Shown: positions 58,301 to 64,000 of the stretch, in pieces | Layout of the letters: each line of letters opens with the position of its first letter | Numbering within the stretch: position 1 is the stretch's first letter | Source: Phoenix dactylifera | Taxonomy: Eukaryota; Streptophyta; Magnoliopsida; Arecales; Arecaceae | Length of the DNA: 64,000 nt | Direction of reading: 5' to 3' | Assembly (NCBI RefSeq): GCF_009389715.1 | Contig: NC_052397.1 | Location: 15,138,129-15,202,128, forward strand | Program-made: the position numbers and the translations under genes | Notes under the pieces: generated by a model | Seen by the model: the letters and a program-made list of their open reading frames with translations, nothing else | Told to the model about the DNA's origin: nothing | The model's database searches: none

Positions 58301-61300
58301 ATCCTGACCTTCCATGGTAACCTCCTCCTGAGTCTGTATCTCTGCATCTGTCTGCTGTTGCTGCTCATTCAGAATTAAAGTATCTTCATTTGCCTGCTGC
58401 TGCTGTGATCTGATAGTCTGATCAATATTCATAACAGTCCTATCTATCTGATCCTGACCCTGATCTCTCTCAGAAGAACTTGGTTGTAGCTGCCTTAAAG
58501 GAGTAGCTATCTCATGAAATGTCACATCCCTACTGACTAAAAAATCTTGGGATCCAGGCTCTGTGCACCATAATCTATAGCCTTTTACCCCAGATGCGTA
58601 TCCAAGAAATACGCACTTCTTAGCCCTAGGGTCCAACTTTCCATCTCTTACATGTGCATAAGCTGGACACCCAAAGACTCTGAGTACTGAATAGTCTGTA
58701 GGTCTTCCTGTCCACATTTCTTCCGGAGTTTTCATGCCCAATGCTGATGCTGGAGATCGGTTTATAATGTAGCAGGCTGTGTGAGCGGCCTCTGCCCAAA
58801 AATCTCTAGTTAATCAGAACTAGATAGCATAGATCTGACTCTCTCAATTAGTGTGCGATTCATGCGTTCTGCCACACCATTCTGTTGAGGTGTACCCACT
58901 GTGGTTCTGTGTCTGACAATGCCCTCTAATTTGCAAAAGTCATTAAACTCAGTAGAACAAAATTCTAATCCATTGTCAGTTCGGAAGGTTTTCAACTTCC
59001 TATCAGTATGCCTCTCGACCATAGCCTTCCACTTCTTGAACGTGTCAAACACATCACTCTTAATTCTGATAGTGTATATCCAGACTTTGCGGGAGCAGTC
59101 ATCAATAAAAGTGAGTAAATACCTAGATCCACCCTTGGATGTAATTGGAGCAGGCCCCCATAGGTCAGAATGAATATAATCTAATATACCAGCTGTCCTG
59201 TGCACGCCTGTAGAAAAACTGACCCTGTGTTGTTTTCCGAACACACAATGCTCACAGAATCCAAGTGCACCAACCTTCTGACCACTTAGCAAACCACGTC
59301 TGCTCAGCTCCTGTAAACCTTTGTCTGAGATGTGGCCCAATCTCTGATGCCACAGGTGTGTTAACTGCTCAGTAGATGACTGTACTGCTAAAGCCTGTCC
59401 AACTATTGTACTACCATCCAAATAGTAAAGGGTCCCACACAATTTCCCTTTCAATAAAGTCAATACTCCTTTATTGATAGTTATTGATCCTCTACCCCAT
59501 CTGCCCTCGAAACCTGCACTATCGAAAGCATGTACTGAGAGAAGGTTTCTCTTTAGTTGAGGAACATATCTGACATCGTCCAAAGTCACCACAGTGTTTG
59601 CATTAGATTTAATTTGAACTGTACCAACACCTTCCACTTTGCAAATGCCATCGTCTCCAAGAAGAACGGTGCCCCCCTCACATGATCTAAAAGAAGAGAA
59701 CCATTTCTTATGGGGTGTCATGTGGAAAGATGCTCCAGAGTCCACAATCCAAGTATCAGGATGACTGACACTGCAAGCAGCTGTAAATACTGCATCATTA
59801 TCATTACTGTTGTGACCTGCTGATGAAACTGCAACCGTTGCCGAGTCTGAAACGGTTCCTTTATCCTTTTGTTCCCTCTCTTTCTTAGACTGTAGTAGTC
59901 TACATTCTGATTTCCAGTGGCCTGGCTTCTTACAATAGTGACAAACACCTGGTCTTCTAGTCCTAGACTTTGATCTGGTTTTGGATTTGCTTCTACCTTG
60001 TCCACCTTTCTTCTGCTCATCTCTACCTCTAACTATAAGTCCTTGAGCTGGAGTCTGAACTTGATGTTGTAGCTGTACTTTCAATCTAAGCTCATTGGAT
60101 AACAAAGTAGCTTCTACCTCTTCAAGACTTATTGTCTCTTTTCCATAGAGCATAGTAGTAGTAATATGCTCAAAGGACTTAGGCAATGAGTAGATGAGGA
60201 TCAAAGCCTTGTCTTCTTCATCTACTTCAACACCAATATTTGATAAATCAAGTAGGAGCTTATTATACTCATCCAAGTGATCTTTGAGTGAAGTCCCTTC
60301 TGCCATACGAAATGTGTGCAACTTTCCCCTCAAATACAATCTATTAGTAAGGGATTTTGCCATATATAGACTCTCCAATTTTTCCCATACTCCCTTAGCT
60401 GTATCAAGATCCACAACATTGCGCAGGACTTTATCACTCAAACCCGAAAACAAAGTTCCTAGTGCTCTCTCATTAATCTCTTCTTTGACAGCCTCATTAT
60501 CTCCTGGGATTGCATCCATACCCTTGAGGGCTTTTGCTACACCCTCTTTAACCAACAAGTATTTCATTCTTACCTTCCATAGTGAGAAGTCTCCTATGCC
60601 ATCAAATACAACCACTTCATGCCTTATGGTAGTGGAATGAGAAACAGAAGCCGAATCGTTAGCCCTAGATGAATTTTGTTGCCCAACAGTAGCCATAGCT
60701 CTGATACCAATTGTTGAGATTAATGGGCACAAACTCACTGTATCCGGCTTACCAATTAAGAATTGGACTCATTCAGACATTCCATCAAACACATCACAGG
60801 CATGAAAAGATAAGCACAAAGACACCAAATTTACGTGGTTCGGCAGCAAGTGCCTACATCCACGGGGAGGAGGAGCAATCCACTATATCAATCTTCCCAA
60901 TAGGGTACAAACATAGATACATAAGAGCCCAAAATATGAACTGCTAAATGATCACAATAGGAGGCAAGATAAAACAACTATAAAGCAAGAAACAACCTGA
61001 TCGGATCACCCTTCTGCAGCCACAATGATAGATCAAAAGTGTAGTATGCAAATCAACCTTTCTACGGCTCCAATGGTAGATCAAATGAGTATCAAAAACA
61101 TACCTTTCCTTGTTGCATTTACTGTGAACAGCAAAGAAGAAAGAGGCTCACGGAAACAGGGAAGTCACAGGAAGAAGCCACGGTTGAAGAAGGAAAGAAG
61201 AAAAGCCTCCAGCGAGTGAAGACAGAAGGGAACCCAAGTTGAATGTTGCCAGGAGACCGAGAGCGCACGGGAGGATGAAGAAGATGGGTGCGGCGGCGGC

Positions 61301-63752
61301 TGAAATCCCTTTCACCCTAAAAACAAAACAAAACCCTTCATCCCACGGGAAAAGAGGTAACATGTACCTTTTATATAATGAAATGTCATTTTGCAAATAG
61401 GTCCCTCTCAAAACCAATATTTGGAGCAAAGTCCAAAATAGTCAACACCTTGAAATCGGCCTTTCTGCCGTCTCTGAGAGAGTCGACTCCGCAGAGTCGG
61501 GAGTCGACTCCGACCCTGCGAGACGCCTCGCCAGGTGCCGGGGGCGTCTCCAGACGTGCCAATTCATCCTCTTCGTGCCAGAGACGTCTCTGGGACAAAC
61601 CGGAGACGTCTCGGCTGTCCCTGATCTGTTTTCTTCATCTCAAAAAATCTTCAAAAAATTCTTGAAAAATATGGGAACATGCCTTGACAATTCTTAACAA
61701 TATTCTTAGTTAAACACCTGAAATCCTCAAATAAATTGTTAATATAAAGGGAATTATACTCTAGTGTTTTGTATTCATCAAAATCCATTAGGGGGTCAAC
61801 AATACTCCTTGCAATTATTAGCACATTAATCTCAGTGGTTCAACATCCTCAGCTCTGCGACTCCTACCTGATGCACATGGTCTCCCTGGTTTACATTAAG
61901 TTCAACATACAAGTGCATGATTACTCTTATACTGGAATTTGTTTTCAGATTCATATTTAAATGACAATCACATTACACTCAAAAGGGGAATGTCACTTCA
62001 TAGACTTAATAATCCTATTCAAGACATCTCTGTCTATCCACAAGTCATGTTTTGCAGAAGATTCAAGAAGATGAAAATGATATATTTGGGGATCTTTGGT
62101 TTGAAACCCTTGATTCTTCCCGTATTATGACTAAAGTTCCATGTGCTCTGTTTGGGCCCAACTAATTTTCAAACCTTTAGGTCTCCTAAAATTTCCTTCC
62201 ATAGAATTGCCATTCATTTATTCCTCAACAAACAGCACATGCACTAAAGAACACCCTCTTGGATATCTATAGTTCATGCGTAAAAAAGGGAAAGATAGGA
62301 CCACTAAATTGGCTCCAAAAGCCGCTTGTCCTCAAGCGCTCTTGCATCTCTTCATGTACCTACTAAGTGTTTTTTTTTTTTAAAAAGGGTGGCCCGATGC
62401 TAAGGTTTGCCATCTTAGTACCGGACCCCATACCGGTGCCACACTAGTACTATGTTGGTACGGTACGGTACGGTACAAAGTCTTTTCAGCATACGAAGTA
62501 TTGGTACACCTCCCGTAACGAATACTAGAACTGAACCAATAGGTACGGTACGCCAAGACTCAACTTCTTGAAATCCATCTCTATGTTTATTAAACTATAT
62601 TTTCTGCCTATTATACTACTCTTCCTTATATGTACGAGCCCAGCGCCCCACCCAAAAAAACATGGTTTTGTGAATTTAATCGTCCTCATTCTGTATTCAC
62701 TAAATAAGATCCAAATCTCTAATCTTTTGTCCCATTTTTGACTCTAAAATTACATGTCATATATAACATAATAAAACATGGTCCTTTTTCTCTATCTGTT
62801 GAAATTTATCATATTGACTCAATGCTCTCATCTATTATAGAGATTGGACTTCGGGTTTTTTATTCTATTTGTTATTTTTCATTTGTGGTACTATACCATG
62901 TTGACTTAGTGCTTTCACCTATTATAATGAATAGACTCTAGGGTAGTTAAGCAGCATTGTTAATCTTTTCCTAGCAACATGATAGTGCCTGTTTTCTCCT
63001 CATAAGTAACCTCTTTGAGATTAGGGGTAAATTAAACTTACACCCAATAGTTTGAAAACCTACATTTTTCCTCTAAGATTTTGTTTTCGAACACTTGAAC
63101 CCATAACTTAATAGAGCATTAGTTAAACCATTAATCTTAAATGAGACCCAAATACCCCATCAAAAAAAATTTAAAAATAACCAAAATAACCTTAAGTGAC
63201 ATAACAGCCACCCAAGGATATAAGAGAACATGTGTATGCTCCTCCCCACCCAAAGGCACTTTCAACTCTTCACATAAGGTAAACAATTTCATTAAGGTTC
63301 GGCGTCTCAGTGTCGGACCTCGTACCGGTGCCACACTAGCACTGTGTTGGTATGGTACGATACAGAATTTTTTTAGCATACCGAATGTCAGTACGCCATC
63401 CGTACTGGGTACTAGTACCGAATTGATATGGTATGCCCCGTACCGCCCGGTTCGGCCCGGTATGGCGAACCATGGGTTTCACTAATGCTGTTGATTTAAC
63501 TGGTTATAGGTATAGATTTTACAAACTATTGGATGTAAGTGTAAGAAACGTAAACCTCAAAGGGATTTTTGTAATTTACTCTATTTTTTTAAGGTTATGA
63601 CTTCAGAAATTTGTGATGCCAGATGGCTGTAACATGGACAAGTGGATACAGTATCAATGAGGCAGAACCTTTTGTTGAATGGGGTCTACAAGGAGAAGCT
63701 CAAATCCGTTCCCCAGCTGGAACATTGACTTTCAGTCGTAGCAGCATGTGTG
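40345..63752 (+). CDS. Purple acid phosphatase (PAP1/PAP24/PAP27-like), 5' part, with in-frame stop
   Basis: Exons seen: 40345-40515, 43269-43360, 43758-43824, 43952-44074, 44599-44691 and 63623-63752; the gene runs past the window. The protein starts with a signal peptide ([19 protein letters not shown]) and the N-terminal domain of the large plant PAPs. Blocks include [63 protein letters not shown] and [17 protein letters not shown]. The metal-binding catalytic domain would lie downstream. Some members of this group are annotated as probably inactive; they are secreted or wall-associated metallophosphatases. At 44683-44685, where relatives read GKSWNEM, the Trp codon is TAG, ending the protein after 179 residues. 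The next intron is 18.9 kb, swollen by nested Copia elements. Either the gene is a pseudogene in this haplotype or there is a base error. Confidence 0.88.
43601..43678. repeat. 41-bp tandem duplication in a phosphatase intron
   Basis: A unit beginning AAGGATTCATAAAGCCTAAA occurs at 43601 and again, identical over about 37 bp, at 43642. Recent replication-slippage type duplication in the intron between exons 2 and 3. Confidence 0.9.
44692..45357 (+). other. Intron of the phosphatase gene, left of element A
   Basis: Normal AT-rich intron sequence between exon 5 and the target duplication of element A. No gene. Confidence 0.6.
45358..45362. repeat. Left target-site duplication of element A (ATACT)
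   Basis: ATACT directly precedes the left LTR and is repeated at 61802-61806 after the right LTR. Confidence 0.9.
46047..46054 (-). promoter_or_regulatory. LTR TATA box of element A
   Basis: TATAAAAG on the minus strand, immediately downstream of the palindrome cluster; the other LTR copy has the same site. It marks the probable U3/R region. Confidence 0.6.
46149..46550. repeat. Palindrome cluster in U3 of element A
   Basis: About fourteen copies or near copies of a 10-bp palindrome in 400 bp. Examples are GAGACGTCTC (46151, 46172 and near 46538) and GAGTCGACTC (46213 and twice between 46410 and 46445), with mixed forms such as GAGACGACTC. The centre is ACGT or TCGA, so every copy carries CpG. 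The same cluster is in the right LTR, where element B cuts through it. Confidence 0.9.
46736..46747 (-). other. Polypurine tract of element A
   Basis: AAAGGGGGAGAT on the minus strand, directly next to the 3' LTR; this is the plus-strand primer site. Related purine-rich copies occur at about 47020, 47163, 47279, 47328 and 47387, a multiplication known from Sireviruses. Confidence 0.85.
47665..49101 (-). CDS. Accessory reading frame of element A (478 codons)
   Basis: An open frame on the element's coding strand between RNase H and the 3' LTR, where Sireviruses carry their extra or env-like gene. The N-terminus is basic ([15 protein letters not shown]). A middle region with [18 protein letters not shown] and [19 protein letters not shown] recalls the plant-transposon-protein domain seen in many LTR elements. 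Residues about 330-470 look like a coiled coil (regular Leu, Ile, Glu and Gln spacing). I see no clear membrane segment or signal peptide, so a true envelope role is doubtful. The frame is open from start to end. Four copies of the LTR palindrome lie about 155-235 bp upstream of its start. Confidence 0.7.
   Translation of the reverse strand: MAPKKARRTGGRRSRVANDDEERREEPSAPPPPVAPPTVTLSCANRTVTTGIYIDFQFLASEGFSIGERLRAQGWKHLCSLNMSTYPGLVREMFSNMALGDSGYTGYVRGTLIEINEDILSNLLQIPKYGEAPTSHPQREIALNLLLGREDCGPLDIVKSQDLNAEMRLLLSIVNRVLFPKIGRFDFVSERDLAIMHHILLGIPLNLPRLMLNYISICHRYSRFSIPYGMVFTLLFKHFKVSIPENEPEKPLRNTDYYNESTLHRMEFHKKDGSWVKAPKRKSQTIEPEIPHQEPDHLSPPHSPMAFPDVPSSSAGPSTSVPPPVSGSLSLSDEQMHTLASVICQQMREEMRSIVSAELAPIRTSHEALLQELKEIKAQIEATASELVHVGTSQTLRSIEIQAELKIISDGLQELTSPGGNVGTVAAQLRGRIERATHEFEALVTAFNQSQGNQFKTLMDAITGFIEAAAGAIEHGRR
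49256..49335. repeat. Internal palindrome cluster upstream of the accessory frame
   Basis: Four copies of the GACGTC-centred palindrome of the LTR (GAGACGTCTC, GAGACGTCTT, GGGACGTCTC, GAGACGTCTC) in 80 bp. A TTTAAATT stretch lies between the cluster and the start of the accessory frame, an arrangement like that in the LTR (cluster, TATA, transcript). Confidence 0.85.
49796..54708 (-). pseudogene. gag-pol region of element A (fossil)
   Basis: Copia-type order on the minus strand. Gag opens near 54700 with [18 protein letters not shown]. The CCHC knuckles are at about 53770-53810 ([14 protein letters not shown]) and 53035-53080 ([14 protein letters not shown]). The protease [11 protein letters not shown] is near 52830, followed by integrase with its HHCC-like zinc site and DDE core at about 52500-51900. 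Reverse transcriptase YVDD is near 50740. RNase H ends near 49800 with LADIFTKPL. Broken, with about three interruptions; domain motifs are still well preserved, in line with the young LTRs. Confidence 0.93.
54745..54756 (-). other. Primer binding site of element A (tRNA-iMet)
   Basis: TGGTATCAGAGC on the minus strand, two bases inside the 5' LTR, complementary to the 3' end of initiator tRNA-Met as in most plant Copia elements. Confidence 0.95.
55778..55782. repeat. Left target-site duplication of element B (CCTTG)
   Basis: CCTTG precedes element B and is repeated at 61448-61452; the uninterrupted LTR of A has a single CCTTG at the same place. Confidence 0.95.
55783..56522 (-). repeat. 3' LTR of element B (left copy)
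   Basis: 740 bp with TG...CA ends (plus strand TGTTGAGATT ... AGTCAACA). It differs from the right copy by about five or six substitutions and one 4-bp length change. Confidence 0.95.
56523..56535 (-). other. Polypurine tract of element B
   Basis: Purine-rich AAGGACGAGGAT on the minus strand, directly bordering the 3' LTR. Interrupted by one C, so weaker than that of A. Confidence 0.6.
56610..60690 (-). pseudogene. gag-pol region of element B (fossil)
   Basis: Minus-strand order: Gag near 60600-60000 ([20 protein letters not shown]), CCHC knuckle at about 59905-59945, and protease [10 protein letters not shown] near 59735. Then come a GAG-pre-integrase and integrase core ([30 protein letters not shown]) at about 59350-58830, reverse transcriptase with YVDD near 57570, and RNase H ending near 56640 with ADMFTKPI. 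Broken, with about two or three interruptions. Confidence 0.92.
60698..60709 (-). other. Primer binding site of element B (tRNA-iMet)
   Basis: TGGTATCAGAGC on the minus strand, two bases inside the 5' LTR. Confidence 0.95.
60712..61447 (-). repeat. 5' LTR of element B (right copy)
   Basis: 736 bp, ends TG...CA, nearly identical to the left copy at 55783-56522. Confidence 0.95.
61802..61806. repeat. Right target-site duplication of element A (ATACT)
   Basis: Matches 45358-45362 exactly and fixes the outer borders of element A. Confidence 0.9.
62385..62560 (+). repeat. GGTACGGTAC-type dispersed repeat, copy 1
   Basis: Contains ACCGGTGCCACACTAGTACT, TTGGTACGGTACGGTACGG and CAGCATACGAAGTATTGGTA; shares its order of words with the copy at 63295-63475. 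Confidence 0.8.
63295..63475 (+). repeat. GGTACGGTAC-type dispersed repeat, copy 2
   Basis: Contains ACCGGTGCCACACTAGCACT, TTGGTATGGTACGATACAG and CCCGTACCGCCCGG. Same orientation as copy 1 and about 75% alike by eye. Non-coding. Confidence 0.8.
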
Positions 63753-64000
63753 GTTTGTTATTTTTTCCTTGTCTCCAGAATCTAATTTAACATCGGGAAC
63801 CATCTGACAATCCAAAATTGAATCATAAAAGAGTTGAAAATTCTTCTTTTGAAATGTGTTACTTTTAAGCATTCAATTATTTGACTTTGTAATCCTGCTA
63901 AATCTAAATGTGTTTGATAATAGCATGTAAGAATGTACATTAATTTTGAAATAACATTATAAATATTCAAGCTTTAGTAATAATCGATGGGCTGCCTGCT
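63753..64000 (+). other. Start of the next phosphatase intron
   Basis: AT-rich sequence after the donor at 63753; the next exon, expected to start with the GAPARTVGW-like block, is not reached within the window. Confidence 0.5.

Larger units (their letters stand above)
55783..61447 (-). mobile_element. Element B: Tork/Tnt1-like Copia LTR retrotransposon (fossil) inside element A
   Basis: A 5.67-kb Copia element with LTRs of 740 and 736 bp, a tRNA-iMet primer site, a short polypurine tract (purine-rich AAGGACGAGGAT, minus strand, next to 56522) and gag-pol on the minus strand. It has the same orientation as A. The target duplication CCTTG and the LTR identity of about 99.3% show that it jumped after A. 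Gag with [13 protein letters not shown] and the single zinc knuckle [14 protein letters not shown] point to the Tork lineage. It is broken, with about two or three interruptions in gag-pol. Confidence 0.95.
45363..61801 (-). mobile_element. Element A: Sirevirus-like Copia LTR retrotransposon (fossil), hosting element B
   Basis: Family: Copia, SIRE/Maximus (Sirevirus) lineage. The order on the minus strand is 5' LTR (right), primer site for initiator tRNA-Met, gag with two zinc knuckles, protease, integrase, reverse transcriptase, RNase H, an accessory frame, polypurine tract, 3' LTR (left). Without element B it is about 10.8 kb. It has a 5-bp target duplication (ATACT) and LTRs about 99% identical, so it is young: roughly a few hundred thousand years at a grass-like rate, or one to two million at slower rates. 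It is broken in gag-pol by about three interruptions, and its 5' LTR is split by element B. It sits antisense in an intron of the phosphatase gene. Confidence 0.95.
54759..61801 (-). repeat. 5' LTR of element A (right copy), split by element B
   Basis: The LTR occupies 54759-55782 and 61453-61801, 1024 + 349 = 1373 bp, exactly the length of the left copy. Element B plus one copy of its 5-bp target duplication separates the parts. The break falls in the U3 palindrome cluster. Confidence 0.95.
61807..63622 (+). other. Intron of the phosphatase gene, right of element A
   Basis: AT-rich intron remainder. It contains two diverged copies of a GGTACGGTAC-rich repeat (62385-62560 and 63295-63475) but no gene. 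It ends at the acceptor before MAVTWTSGY. Confidence 0.6.

Overview
The window looks like nuclear DNA of a flowering plant with a large, repeat-rich genome. Genes are split by short exons and long AT-rich introns, and the proteins are plant types (RIK, a purple acid phosphatase of the PAP1/24/27 group, SmG, an F-box protein). LTR elements primed by initiator tRNA-Met and L1 LINEs carrying an RNase H domain lie between and inside the genes. Codon use, intron sizes and the GGTACGGTAC-type dispersed repeats suggest a monocot, possibly a palm; that last step is inference.

Layout. 1-96 is the end of an unidentified reading frame. 2541-3608 (minus) is an intronless F-box gene. 3821-4320 holds a 220-bp tandem repeat, followed by a broken class II histone deacetylase fragment (4394-5378, plus) that lacks the exon with the zinc-binding Asp/His. 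6818-14384 (minus) is a complete nine-exon mitochondrial carrier gene of the At1g74240 type, apparently with a GC-AG first intron. 15.0-15.8 kb is an old LINE scrap. 17099-17172 (minus) is tRNA-Asn(GTT). 18540-21828 (minus) is a complete four-exon SmG gene. 22.9-24.85 kb is a decayed L1 LINE. 26465-35393 (plus) is a complete twelve-exon RIK gene with a SINE in intron 5. 37490-39642 is a younger 5'-truncated L1 LINE with target duplication. From 40345 (plus) to past the window end is a purple acid phosphatase gene.

The last intron seen in that phosphatase gene is about 18.9 kb long because a Sirevirus-like Copia element (A, 45363-61801, minus) sits in it with a 5-bp target duplication (ATACT). 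A second Copia element (B, Tork/Tnt1-like, 55783-61447, minus) lies inside one LTR of A, with its own duplication (CCTTG). Both are broken fossils, but their LTRs are still about 99% identical, so they are young. The phosphatase gene also has an in-frame stop at a conserved Trp position in exon 5, so it may be dying.

The most striking unexplained structure is a dense cluster of 10-bp palindromes (GAGACGTCTC and GAGTCGACTC) in the U3 of element A, just upstream of its TATA box. The same motif recurs upstream of an intact 478-codon accessory reading frame inside A. The host genes are unrelated housekeeping or regulatory genes and do not form a pathway together.
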